Source of the DNA: CAVXDY01 sp963721335
GTDB lineage: Bacteria > Actinomycetota > Thermoleophilia > Miltoncostaeales > Miltoncostaeaceae
Reading direction: 5' to 3'
Length of the DNA stretch: 64,000 bases
NCBI GenBank assembly: GCA_963721335.1
Contig: CAVRIV010000001.1
Coordinates: 558,001 to 622,000, forward strand
Shown here one piece after another: positions 20,080-27,444 of the stretch; the first letter of the stretch is position 1, and the number at the start of each line of letters is the position of its first letter. The notes under the pieces are model-generated. The model made no database searches, was not told where the DNA came from, and saw nothing but the letters and a program-made list of their open reading frames with translations. The translations under genes and the position numbers were made by a program.

Positions 20080-20685
20080 CTACCCGGGCTTCCCCCGGCG
20101 CTCGAGCTCGTTCCGGGCCTCGCCGATGCGAAGGTGCACGGCGCCGCGCTCGGCGGAGAGCGCGCGCTCGTCGCGCGTGAGGGCTCCCAGGTACTCCTTC
20201 AGCTCCGACCCGGAGAGGATCCCGAGGTCGGCGGGCGCGATGACGTGGTCCGGGGCCCGCAGCCGATGGCGCGTGCGGGAGTCGCCGACCCACAGCTCGA
20301 ACCAGACACAGGTCTCGCCCTTGAGCTCGACGCCCCAGCGATCGGCGACCTGGTCGACGAGGTAGAGGCCGCGCCCACTCGTCTGGCGCCGTCCGGGACG
20401 CTCTCGCACCGGTGAGAAGCCGGGACCGGGGTCGGCGACCTCCACGCGCACGGAGCCGCGCGGCCGGGCGATGCGCACCCGGATGAGGTCCTCGGGGTCG
20501 AGGCCGGCGTGGCGCAGGCTGTTGCCCACCAGCTCGGTGACGAGCAGGGCCAGGTCGTCGCGCGCCGGCCGTGAGAGGTCGTCGAGGCCCTCCACCATCT
20601 CCCGCGCAGCGGCCAGGGCCTCGCCCTGAGCGGCGAGCTCGCGGACCAGCTCGGGAGGGGCCGTGCGCGAGGCGCGCTCGGGCAT
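20080..20685 (-). CDS. RsbW-like HATPase with C-terminal RsiG-like helical segment
   Basis: Residues 1-145 are an anti-sigma-factor-type histidine-kinase-like ATPase (HATPase_c_2). The N-box is DLALLVTELVGNSLRHAGLD, the G1 box ADPGPGFSP and the G2 box TSGRGLYLVDQVAD. The start ATG has AGGAGG upstream. The last 50 residues are unusual: LSGSELKEYLGALTRDERAL continuing to RIGEARNELERR, a predicted helical hairpin. It contains E(x3)S(x2)R(x3)H(x3)G, close to the c-di-GMP-binding motif E(x3)S(x2)R(x3)Q(x3)D of RsiG, the anti-sigma factor for WhiG. The last two motif positions differ. It is divergent from a STAS antagonist gene, a typical partner. The partner sigma factor is not in the window. Confidence 0.78.
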   Translation of the reverse strand: MPERASRTAPPELVRELAAQGEALAAAREMVEGLDDLSRPARDDLALLVTELVGNSLRHAGLDPEDLIRVRIARPRGSVRVEVADPGPGFSPVRERPGRRQTSGRGLYLVDQVADRWGVELKGETCVWFELWVGDSRTRHRLRAPDHVIAPADLGILSGSELKEYLGALTRDERALSAERGAVHLRIGEARNELERRGKPG

Positions 20686-20936
20686 GCTCCTCCTTCTACT
20701 CCCCGGGGCGGCCCTCCGCCACCGGCGCGAGAACGGCGCGATGCCGCGGGGGCGGACGGTCGCAGCGTCTGCGGAGTTGCCCCAGGGGCGCCAGAAGGTG
20801 GAGAATCTCGTGGCTGCCGAGATCTCCGCAGGTCTCGGCTCGCCTCGAGACGTGAAGCATCACGACGCCCGTCCGACCCGGCGGGCGCACGGGTTGCTCT
20901 CTCTTCACCGTCCTCAGCGGACGCCGAGGAGACTCC

Positions 20937-20999
20937 ATGCCGATCGAGAGCGCGGGACAGACCGACGAGGTGCATCTGCCGGCGGCCGGCGGGCCGTAG
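20937..20999 (+). CDS. candidate 20-residue leader peptide upstream of the STAS gene
   Basis: An ATG with GAGGAG six bases upstream opens a 20-codon frame reading MPIESAGQTDEVHLPAAGGP, then TAG. It lies in the 392-bp gap between the divergent HATPase and STAS genes. It is followed 12 bp later by a 15-bp hairpin and then by the STAS ribosome site. The arrangement resembles a leader-peptide attenuator, but codon content shows no run of one amino acid. It may be chance. I see no other gene in this gap. Confidence 0.3.
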   Translation: MPIESAGQTDEVHLPAAGGP

Positions 21000-21011
21000 C
21001 GGGCACCAGTT

Positions 21012-21057
21012 CCTCGAGCCGCCGCCCATCCGGTCATCGCGTGGCGGCGGCTCGAGG
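21012..21057 (+). promoter_or_regulatory. 15-bp perfect inverted repeat in the STAS gene leader
   Basis: CCTCGAGCCGCCGCC (21012-21026) and its exact complement (21043-21057) enclose a 16-nt loop. The stem ends 13 bp before the STAS Shine-Dalgarno GGAGG (21071) and 20 bp before its GTG. It has no T-run on the plus strand. It could be an attenuator, a stability element or a protein site. Confidence 0.6.
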
Positions 21058-21077
21058 CGCGGGGGTGGAAGGAGGTC

Positions 21078-21473
21078 GTGTGCGATTCAGGGACAGCCCG
21101 GAACGCGGACGCTGGGCGCGCCCATGCCCGGAGGATCAACACGGCGGCGTGGGAGATCACCCGCGCCGAGCGCATCGATGGGACGACCGCCGCGCTGGCG
21201 CTGGCGGGCGAGTTCGACCTGGCCGCCTACGAGCCCGTGGGCGATGCGCTGCGGGCCCTGGAGGGCGGGGGCGCCCGGTTGATCGTCATCGACCTCGAGC
21301 ACGTCAGCCTCGTCGGCAGCGTGGGCATCCGGTTCCTGGTCGAGGCCCAGGAGCGTGCCGAGCAGGGTGGCTGGGCGCTCGTGATCGTCGCCCCGCGAGA
21401 TCCGAAGGACGACCTGCTCGCGCTCCCCGGCGTCGATGACGAGCTCAACATCATCCGCCGCCTCCCCCGGTAG
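21078..21473 (+). CDS. STAS-domain anti-sigma factor antagonist
   Basis: RsbV/SpoIIAA-like protein of 131 residues that would bind an RsbW-type kinase when unphosphorylated. The STAS core runs from AALALAGEFDLAAYEPVGDA through LIVIDLEHVSLVGSVGIRFL to the end. The phosphorylatable serine is present in LVGSVGIR, although the usual preceding aspartate is a glycine. The GTG at 21078 has AAGGAGG five bases upstream. Its obvious partner is the divergent HATPase at 20080-20685. The leader carries a strong hairpin. Confidence 0.85.
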   Translation: MCDSGTARNADAGRAHARRINTAAWEITRAERIDGTTAALALAGEFDLAAYEPVGDALRALEGGGARLIVIDLEHVSLVGSVGIRFLVEAQERAEQGGWALVIVAPRDPKDDLLALPGVDDELNIIRRLPR

Positions 21474-21481
21474 GTCTCTCC

Positions 21482-22264
21482 TCACTCCGCCGCAGGCGGG
21501 AGCGTCATCGACGCCTTCAGGGAGGTGAGCGGCGTGTCCGGAACGGTGACCAGGCCGCGGGTCGGCCGGTCGAGGTCGAACGTCACGAACAGCAGCATCG
21601 TCACGAGCGCGGCGGCGACCAGCACCGTCACCGGCCCGCGGCTCAGGAGGGAGAGATAGAGGGCGAGCAGCCCGAGCGCGACGGCCGCGGCGACCACCTC
21701 CAGCAGCAGGACGGTGCCCGGCACGCGGTTGTTGAGCGCCGCGATGCGGACCGTCTGCTGGTCGATCATCTCGTTGAGGCTGTCCACGTAGAGGCGCGGC
21801 GCGCTCGCGACCGGGGCGTCGTCGAGTGCCTGTCCGGCGAGATCCCAGAGCCGGCGCTGGAGCACTTCCTGGGCCGCGGCCGTCCTGCGCATTCCGGCGC
21901 TGCCCGGCACCTCGTGCGAGAGCTGGATCGCCGCGTCGGTGTACTGCCGCAGGAGGTCGAGCGATCGTGTCCGGACGGGCTCGGCCAGCGTCTGGGCGCG
22001 GAGGTAGGTCGTGCCGATCGCGTTGGCATCGTCAACGACGGCGGCCCGGCGGGTCTCGTACCGTCCGATGGCGAGTGACAGGCCGAAGGCGAGCAGCAGC
22101 GCGACGATGCCGAGCGTCGCCGCCTGGAGGGTGCCGAACGGCTCGCGAAGCGACTCCCCCCTCCTGCGCAGGTGGTGACCGGCGACGAGGCCGGCGACGG
22201 CGGTGCCGACGATCGCAGCGGTGAGGATGAGGGCCAGGGCCCAGCTGCTCAGGGAGAAGAACAC
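21482..22264 (-). CDS. DUF4239-like membrane protein
   Basis: A 260-residue protein with two N-terminal and two C-terminal membrane segments. The N-terminus from a GTG start reads VFFSLSSWALALILTAAIVG, then a second helix LQAATLGIVALLLAFGLSLAI. A long soluble middle part contains ANAIGTTYLRAQTL, which together with the helix arrangement resembles DUF4239 (bestrophin-like) proteins. The C-terminal pair is TVLLLEVVAAAVALGLLALYL and VTVLVAAALVTMLLFVTFDLDRP, with the conserved FDLDRP motif. The function of this family is not established. A frame further upstream runs through the tRNA genes and was rejected. Confidence 0.72.
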   Translation of the reverse strand: MFFSLSSWALALILTAAIVGTAVAGLVAGHHLRRRGESLREPFGTLQAATLGIVALLLAFGLSLAIGRYETRRAAVVDDANAIGTTYLRAQTLAEPVRTRSLDLLRQYTDAAIQLSHEVPGSAGMRRTAAAQEVLQRRLWDLAGQALDDAPVASAPRLYVDSLNEMIDQQTVRIAALNNRVPGTVLLLEVVAAAVALGLLALYLSLLSRGPVTVLVAAALVTMLLFVTFDLDRPTRGLVTVPDTPLTSLKASMTLPPAAE

Positions 22265-22316
22265 CGGGGCATCCTGCCAGGGCCGGCGGACAGGGAAGTG
22301 GACGGCGTCCAACGAG

Positions 22317-22342
22317 GAGAGCCCCGTGGGAACGGGGCTCTC
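22317..22342 (-). terminator. rho-independent-like terminator of the tRNA-Val/Asp unit
   Basis: GAGAGCCCCGT and ACGGGGCTCTC form a perfect 11-bp stem around a 4-nt loop, five bases beyond the 3' end of tRNA-Asp on the minus strand. There is no long T-run, as often in high-GC actinobacteria. Confidence 0.7.
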
Positions 22343-22347
22343 GCCGA

Positions 22348-22422
22348 CGGGAGTGACGGGACTCGAACCCGCGGCCTCCGGATTGACAGTCCGGTGCTCT
22401 AACCAATCTGAGCTACACCCCC
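22348..22422 (-). tRNA. tRNA-Asp (GTC)
   Basis: A complete cloverleaf can be drawn. The acceptor GGGGGTG pairs with CACTCCC, the D-arm contains AGCTCAGATTGGTTAGAGC, and the anticodon stem-loop is CCGGA-CTGTCAA-TCCGG with anticodon GTC. The T-arm has GGGTTCGAGTCCC. The discriminator is G, as in tRNA-Asp, and CCA is not encoded. Confidence 0.96.
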
Positions 22423-22446
22423 ACGCGCGCCGGGACGGAGGGGAGG

Positions 22447-22518
22447 TGGGCGGTGACGGGATCGAACCGCCGGCCACCTGCGTGTAAGGCAGGCGCTCTA
22501 CCGCTGAGCTAACCGCCC
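22447..22518 (-). tRNA. tRNA-Val (TAC)
   Basis: Acceptor GGGCGGT pairs with ACCGCCC. The D-arm contains AGCTCAGCGGTAGAGC, and the anticodon stem-loop is CCTGC-CTTACAC-GCAGG with anticodon TAC. The T-arm contains GGTTCGATCC. The discriminator is A and CCA is not encoded. It lies 24 bp upstream of tRNA-Asp and is likely co-transcribed with it. Confidence 0.96.
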
Positions 22519-22579
22519 GCACCGCATCGGCGAACGTGCACGATACCAGCGGCCGGGCCGCGCGTCGTAGGCTGCGCGC

Positions 22580-22969
22580 ATGGACGACGCGGGCCTGCGG
22601 AGCTGGCTGGACGCGTACGAGCGCGCGTGGCGGACCCCCGGCACCGCCGCCCTCGCGGACCTCTTCCACGAGGAGGCCGTGTACCTGATGTCCCCGCTCG
22701 CCGAGCCGGTCGTGGGCCTCGACGCGATCCGGCGCCTCTGGGAGGAGGAGCGCTCGCCGGACGAGGAGTTCACGATGACCAGCGAGCCGATCGCGGTCGA
22801 GGGCGACACCGGGGTGGTGCGGGTGGAGGTCCGGTACCAGCGCCCGCGAGCGCGGCGCTTCGTGGACCTGTGGATCGTGAGCTTCGCCCCGGACGGCCGC
22901 TGCCGGCGGTTCGAGGAGTGGTTCTGGGATGACGTCGAGGCCGGGCTCGCCGGCGCGGAGCCCTCCTAG
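22580..22969 (+). CDS. NTF2/SnoaL-like protein
   Basis: A 129-residue protein with the cone-shaped alpha+beta NTF2 pattern: WLDAYERAWRTPGTAALADLF near the N-terminus, EPVVGLDAIRRLWEEER in the centre, and the C-terminal strands FVDLWIVSFAPDGRCRRFEEW. Members include isomerases, ketosteroid-binding proteins and many unassigned proteins, so no substrate is proposed. It is transcribed alone, divergent from the tRNA pair, and the frame is intact. Confidence 0.75.
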   Translation: MDDAGLRSWLDAYERAWRTPGTAALADLFHEEAVYLMSPLAEPVVGLDAIRRLWEEERSPDEEFTMTSEPIAVEGDTGVVRVEVRYQRPRARRFVDLWIVSFAPDGRCRRFEEWFWDDVEAGLAGAEPS

Positions 22970-22984
22970 GCCCGACCGGTTGGG

Positions 22985-23551
22985 CTATGCCGTGGGCAGG
23001 CCGAGCTGGGGTGCGATGGGCTGCAGCGCCTCCACCACGTTGGCGATGTGGTCGTCGAGCTCCAGGCCGATCAGCTCGGCGCCCGCGTAGACCTCGTCCC
23101 GGTGCACGCCCGCGGCGAAGGACGGCTGCTTCAGCTTCTTGCGGACCGACTTCGGCGTGAGCCCCTCGAGGCCGGTCGGCCGCACCAGACCGCACGCGTG
23201 GACGAAGCCCGACAGCTCGTCGCAGGCGTAGAGGGTCCGCTTCAACGGCGTGTCGCGCGGGAGCCCGAGGTGGTCGGCGTGCGACAGGACGGTCTCGATC
23301 AGCTCCTCGGGGTAGCCCTCCTCGCGCAGCAGCGGCGCCCCGTCCTGGGGGTGCTGGTCGAGGGTGGGGTGGATCTCGTAGTCGAAGTCGTGAAGGAGGG
23401 CGGCGCAGCCCCAGAACTCCTCGTCCTCCCCGCCGCGCCGGGCGTAGGAGCGCACCGACGCCTCCACCGCCAGCGCGTGCCGCAGGAGCGACTCGCTCGC
23501 GGTGTAGCGGGTCAGGGTCTCCCAGGCGCGGTCGCGGGTCACGTCCATCAC
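22985..23551 (-). CDS. HD-domain hydrolase
   Basis: A 188-residue HD-superfamily protein that probably acts on a phosphoester or nucleotide. Metal ligands are visible in SLLRHALAVEASVR (first His), CAALLHDFDYEIHP (HD pair) and LSHADHLG, followed by ACDELSGFV, which contributes the last aspartate. The full H...HD...D set is therefore present. The start is GTG 23549-23551 or the next codon ATG. The ATG overlaps the stop of the YcaQ-like gene, so the two are coupled. Confidence 0.82.
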   Translation of the reverse strand: MMDVTRDRAWETLTRYTASESLLRHALAVEASVRSYARRGGEDEEFWGCAALLHDFDYEIHPTLDQHPQDGAPLLREEGYPEELIETVLSHADHLGLPRDTPLKRTLYACDELSGFVHACGLVRPTGLEGLTPKSVRKKLKQPSFAAGVHRDEVYAGAELIGLELDDHIANVVEALQPIAPQLGLPTA

Positions 23552-24729
23552 GCGCGCACGATATCCGCGAGGGGCCGCGACAGGTCGCCGCTCGGCGCCA
23601 CGCGGACCGCCTCGAGGCCGAGCCAGCCCGCCATCGTCTCGAGCTCCTGGGCCAGCTCGGCGGCCACCTCGGCGGTCGCCTGGCCCGGTTCCGCGTGGGC
23701 GCCCTGCACGAGGAGCGCCGATGCGCGGCGATCGGCCTTGAGGTCGACGCGCGCCACGAGGCGGTCGCCGAGCAGGAACGGCAGCACGTAGTACCCGTGC
23801 TCACGCTGCGCCGCGGGGGTGTAGATGCCGATCCGGTAGCGGAAGCCGAACAGGCGCTCGGTGCGGGCCCGGTCCCAGATCAGGGAGTCGAACGGCGACA
23901 GCAGCGCCCGCCCGCGGATCCATCGGGGCAGGTGGGCCTGCGGGTGCAGGAACGCGGGCTGCCTCCAGCCGCGGACCCGCACGGGCACCAGCCGCCCGGC
24001 CTCGGCGAGCTCCGCCACCAGCGGCCGCGCCCTGGGCACGTTCAGGCGGTGGTAGTCGCACAGGTCGCGCGCGGTGGCCACGCCCAGGGAGCGGGCGGCC
24101 AGGACCAGCAGCTCGCGCTTGGCGTCGTCCTCGGCCGGAGCCGGCAGGGCCAGGACCTCGGCCGCGATGACGCGCTCGGTGAGGTCGTAGAGCCGCGCGA
24201 AGTCGGACGGGCGGCGGCGGGCCGTGACGGCGCCGGTCCAGAAGAGGTGCTCGAGCGCACGCTTGCCCTTGCTCCAGCCCCACATGGAGTCGGTCTTCGG
24301 TCCGGGCGCCGAGAGCTCGCCGGCCGTGAGCGGGCCCCGGGCGCGCACCTCCTCCAGCACCGCCTGGACGTAGCCCGGATCGTCCTGTCCGATCGATCGG
24401 ATCCCGCCCCAGGCCTCGTCCAGGCGCGTCGCCCGCCAGCGCAGCAGCGGCCACATGGCCATCGGCAGCAGCGAGGCCTCGTGGCACCAGTACTCGAACA
24501 GCTCGCCGCCGGCGGTCATGCGCGGCAGGGCATCCCGCGGGTGGGGACCCAGGCGCGCGAACAACGGCAGCTCCTGGGAGCGCACCAGGACGTTGACCGA
24601 GTCGATCTGGATCAGACCGACCCGGTCGAGCACCCGCCGCACGTGCCGCCGGTCCACCCGCCCGGCGGGCCGCCGGTCGCCGAGGCCCTGCGCGTGGAGC
24701 GCGATGCGCCGCGCCTGCGACGCCGACAG
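23548..24729 (-). CDS. YcaQ-like winged-helix DNA glycosylase family protein
   Basis: The family (HTH_42, crosslink-repair glycosylase YcaQ/AlkX) unhooks bulky DNA adducts and interstrand cross-links. Signatures are RRVLDRVGLIQIDSVNVLVR, LFEYWCHEASLLP and, in the C-terminal half, LLSPFDSLIWDRARTERLFGF, all highly typical. The conserved N-terminal helix LSASQARRIALHAQGLGD is encoded upstream of the first GTG (24657). The only start for it in frame is a CTG at 24727-24729. Either CTG is used or a start has been lost to an indel; I give the longer form. Translation from 24657 would cut the conserved helix. It overlaps the HD gene downstream. Confidence 0.82.
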   Translation of the reverse strand: MSASQARRIALHAQGLGDRRPAGRVDRRHVRRVLDRVGLIQIDSVNVLVRSQELPLFARLGPHPRDALPRMTAGGELFEYWCHEASLLPMAMWPLLRWRATRLDEAWGGIRSIGQDDPGYVQAVLEEVRARGPLTAGELSAPGPKTDSMWGWSKGKRALEHLFWTGAVTARRRPSDFARLYDLTERVIAAEVLALPAPAEDDAKRELLVLAARSLGVATARDLCDYHRLNVPRARPLVAELAEAGRLVPVRVRGWRQPAFLHPQAHLPRWIRGRALLSPFDSLIWDRARTERLFGFRYRIGIYTPAAQREHGYYVLPFLLGDRLVARVDLKADRRASALLVQGAHAEPGQATAEVAAELAQELETMAGWLGLEAVRVAPSGDLSRPLADIVRA

Positions 24730-24756
24730 CTCGGCCCTGGCCGCTGCCCCGCCTCG

Positions 24757-25059
24757 CTAGGGCTGCATGAAGCTGTAGAGCTCGTAGATGGTCATGCTGG
24801 GCGGGGTGGCGTCCCCGCCTGCGTCGATGACCACCTCCTTGATCGCGGGCATCAGGCGGTCCTGCTGGAACCGCTCGAAGTGCTCGCGCGACTCCCAGAC
24901 GTCGAAGATGCGGAAGCCCCCGTCGGGGAGCGCTCCCGCCGTGTGGACGATGCACCCCTCGGGCGGATTCTCCCGCGCGCCCATCCGCTCCGTGATCGCG
25001 TCGTAGTTCGTGGTGTCGTGACCGCCCTCCGCCCACTCCTGGGTCACTGCGACCGGCAT
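24757..25059 (-). CDS. ABM-like ferredoxin-fold protein
   Basis: A 100-residue protein, MPVAVTQEWAEGGHDTTNYD at the N-terminus, with GFRIFDVWESREHFERFQQD and MPAIKEV in the middle. This pattern (strand, then WESREHFERF helix) is that of dimeric alpha+beta barrel proteins related to antibiotic-biosynthesis monooxygenases. It has an intact frame and ends just before the YcaQ-like gene. The substrate is unknown. Confidence 0.7.
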   Translation of the reverse strand: MPVAVTQEWAEGGHDTTNYDAITERMGARENPPEGCIVHTAGALPDGGFRIFDVWESREHFERFQQDRLMPAIKEVVIDAGGDATPPSMTIYELYSFMQP

Positions 25060-25147
25060 TGCTCACCCCTTCTCTCGGCGGCCCCGAGCCGCGATGTGCG
25101 ATGGGCGTGACTCTCTCCCAGGGCCGGACCGGGCGGCAACCCCCGGG

Positions 25148-26191
25148 TCAGGCGGCGGCGACGCGCACGAGCACCTTGATCGCCCGCCGCTCGTCCATGG
25201 CGGCGTATCCCTCGGGCACGCCGTCGAGGTCCATCACCACGTCGAGGACGGGTGAGGGATCGAGCCGTCCCGCGAGAACGTCGTCGAGGAGCTCCGGGAT
25301 GTACCCCCGCACCGGCGCGACCCCGCCGATCAGGCGCACGTTGTGCTGGTGGACGGGCAGGAGGTTGACCGCCTCGGCCGGCACGCCCACGTGGCCGACC
25401 ACGCCGCCGGGGCGGGCGGATCCGATCGCCGTGGCGAAGGACGCGGCGGTGCCCACGCACTCGAGGACGTGGGCGCCGCCGCCGTCCGTGAGCTCGCGCA
25501 CCCGCTCGACGGCGTCGTCGCCGCGCTCGGTGACCACGTCGGTGGCGCCGAACCGGCGGGCGATCTCCAGGCGGTCGGGGTGGTGGCCGAGCGCGATGAT
25601 CCGCTCGGCGCCCAGGCGTCGCGCGGCGAGCACCGCGCACAGGCCGACGGCCCCGTCGCCCACGATCACCGCCGTCGCCCCGGGCGTCACCCCGGCAGAC
25701 AGCGCGCCGTGGTGGCCGGTCCCCATCACGTCGGTGAGCGTGGCGAGCGCGGCGGCGAGGCGGTGGTCGGAGAGGTTGACCTCGCCGGGCAGCGGCACGA
25801 GGGTCCCGTCCGCGAGCGGCGCGCGTACGGCCTCACCCTGCCCACCGTCGTTCTTGCCGCCCCAGTAGCCACCGGTGCGGCACGAGGTCTGGAGGCCTTG
25901 CCGGCAGTAGTCGCAGGTCCCGTCCGAGAAGGCGAAGGGGGCGATCACCTGCTGGCCGGGCCGGATGGCGCGCACCTCGGCTCCGACGGCCTCGACGACG
26001 CCCATGAACTCGTGTCCGGTTCGTCCGGGGCGGCCGTAGATCTCCAGGTCGCCGCGGTAGGGCCAGAGGTCGCTCCCGCAGATGCAGGCGTGGGTGACGC
26101 GCACGAGGGCGTCCGTCGGCTCGCGCAGGGTCGCGTCCGGCACCTCCTCCACCCGGACGTCGCGGGGCCCGTGGTACACGGTCGCTCTCAA
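25148..26191 (-). CDS. zinc-dependent medium-chain alcohol dehydrogenase
   Basis: A 347-residue NAD(P)-dependent dehydrogenase with an intact frame. Catalytic zinc ligands are the cysteine in ACICGSDLWPY and the histidine-glutamate pair in TGHEFMG. The structural-zinc lobe is shortened, with cysteines in CDYCRQGLQTSC. The nucleotide fold is AVIVGDGAVGLCAVLAARRLGA. The sequence around YWGGKNDGGQGEAVRAPLADGTL resembles uncharacterised actinobacterial Zn-ADHs often annotated as threonine- or IMP-dehydrogenase-like. It stands as a single gene, so the context gives no hint of its substrate. Confidence 0.88.
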   Translation of the reverse strand: MRATVYHGPRDVRVEEVPDATLREPTDALVRVTHACICGSDLWPYRGDLEIYGRPGRTGHEFMGVVEAVGAEVRAIRPGQQVIAPFAFSDGTCDYCRQGLQTSCRTGGYWGGKNDGGQGEAVRAPLADGTLVPLPGEVNLSDHRLAAALATLTDVMGTGHHGALSAGVTPGATAVIVGDGAVGLCAVLAARRLGAERIIALGHHPDRLEIARRFGATDVVTERGDDAVERVRELTDGGGAHVLECVGTAASFATAIGSARPGGVVGHVGVPAEAVNLLPVHQHNVRLIGGVAPVRGYIPELLDDVLAGRLDPSPVLDVVMDLDGVPEGYAAMDERRAIKVLVRVAAA

Positions 26192-26278
26192 GGCCGGCTC
26201 CCCTCGGAGTGTGCGGGCCCGAGCAGCGGGCCGAGCCCACTATGCCGAAGATCCCCGTCGCGCAGCCCGCTCTCGGCG

Positions 26279-26755
26279 CTAGGCCGGAGGCGAGCTTCCG
26301 GGCGGCGGGAACATCGTCATGCCGTGCTCCTCGGCCAGCGCGAGCACCCGCTCGATGAGCGCCGGGGAGGGGGGTCCGTCCGGGGCTCCGCCCAGCAGGG
26401 CGTCGGCGGCGACCATGAACGCCTCGATGGCGCCCGGCGGCGAGAAGACCGTGACGTACCGGGCGGGCGCGGCGGAGAGGTTGCGGATCGTGTGCGGCGT
26501 CCCCCCGGGGATCGAGACGGCCTCCCCCGGTCCCAGCGCGAGCGTCTCGGAACCGCGGAACGCGGTGAGCCCGCCCTCGACCACCACCACGAGCTCGGCC
26601 GCGTCGTGGGCGTGCATCGCCGGGGGCCCGCCCCCCGGGCGCATGGAGACCTCGATGGCCGTGAACGCACCGCCCGACTCGGCGGCGGTCGCGAGAAAAC
26701 GCAGCCGGTCACCCATCACGAGGAGGGTCGTGCCCGGGCGTGGCGGGTCGGTCAT
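26279..26755 (-). CDS. cupin-domain protein
   Basis: A 158-residue single-cupin protein. The metal-binding motif 1 is in PPAMHAHDAAELVVVVEGGL (His, His, Glu) and motif 2 in PGEAVSIPGGTPHTIRNLS (His). A C-terminal helical extension follows, with IEAFMVAADALLGG. Such proteins are usually dioxygenases, isomerases or sensors. Nothing nearby indicates a substrate. The frame is intact and the start is ATG at 26753-26755. Confidence 0.78.
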   Translation of the reverse strand: MTDPPRPGTTLLVMGDRLRFLATAAESGGAFTAIEVSMRPGGGPPAMHAHDAAELVVVVEGGLTAFRGSETLALGPGEAVSIPGGTPHTIRNLSAAPARYVTVFSPPGAIEAFMVAADALLGGAPDGPPSPALIERVLALAEEHGMTMFPPPGSSPPA

Positions 26756-26924
26756 CGTCGGCTGCTCCTGGCCGGCACGGGGGCGACCCTAGGTCCTTCC
26801 CGAGTGCCGGGTCAACGCGTGGGCGGCGAGAGGGCGACATGGTCGCCGGGGCTTCGACCCCGCCTGCCGCGGGTATGACCGGCACATCGCGGCGCGGCGC
26901 CGCGGGCGACGGAAGGCTGCGGAC

Positions 26925-27416
26925 ATGGCACACAAGGGACTCGACGTCTACCTGAACGACCACCTCGCGGGCTCGATGATGGGGCGCGAGCTGGCGGGGC
27001 AGCTCGCGTCGCAGAACGAGGGCACCCCGCTGGGCGAGCGAATGGCCTCGATCGCGACGGCGATCGAGGCCGACAGTGACGTCCTCAAGGATCTCATGGA
27101 GCGTCTGGGCACCACCGCCAACCCCCTCAAGCAGGGCGTCACCTGGTTCACGGAGAAGGTCGCCCGGCTCAAGCTCAGCGGAGCGACCACGGGCGACCGC
27201 GAGCTCGGGACCTTCCTCTCGCTCGAGACCCTCTCGCTCGGAGTGGAGGGCAAGCGCGCTCTGTGGCAGGCCCTGGCCACGATCGCCGACGAGGAGCCGG
27301 CCCTGAAGACCATCGACCTCGACGATCTGATCCAGCGGGCGGAGACCCAGCGCGTCGCGCTCGAGAAGGAGCGGCTCGCGCTCGCGTCCGTGGTGCTGAG
27401 GGAGGACGAGGACTAG
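26925..27416 (+). CDS. predicted all-helical protein, ferritin-like bundle
   Basis: A 163-residue protein beginning MAHKGLDVYLNDHLAGSMMG. It appears entirely helical, with four long amphipathic segments, for example SIATAIEADSDVLKDLMERL and TFLSLETLSLGVEGKRALWQ. The C-terminus is acidic. The pattern suggests a ferritin-like or DUF892-like bundle, but I see no clear di-iron ExxH motifs. I do not assign a function. GAAGG lies eight bases upstream of the ATG. Confidence 0.65.
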   Translation: MAHKGLDVYLNDHLAGSMMGRELAGQLASQNEGTPLGERMASIATAIEADSDVLKDLMERLGTTANPLKQGVTWFTEKVARLKLSGATTGDRELGTFLSLETLSLGVEGKRALWQALATIADEEPALKTIDLDDLIQRAETQRVALEKERLALASVVLREDED

Positions 27417-27444
27417 GTCGAGGCCGAGCCGCGGGCGGAGCCCC

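Noticed and set aside
21482..22669. Longer form of the DUF4239-like protein starting at 22669
   Set aside because: It would run through tRNA-Asp and tRNA-Val. The GTG at 22264 starts exactly at the first membrane helix.
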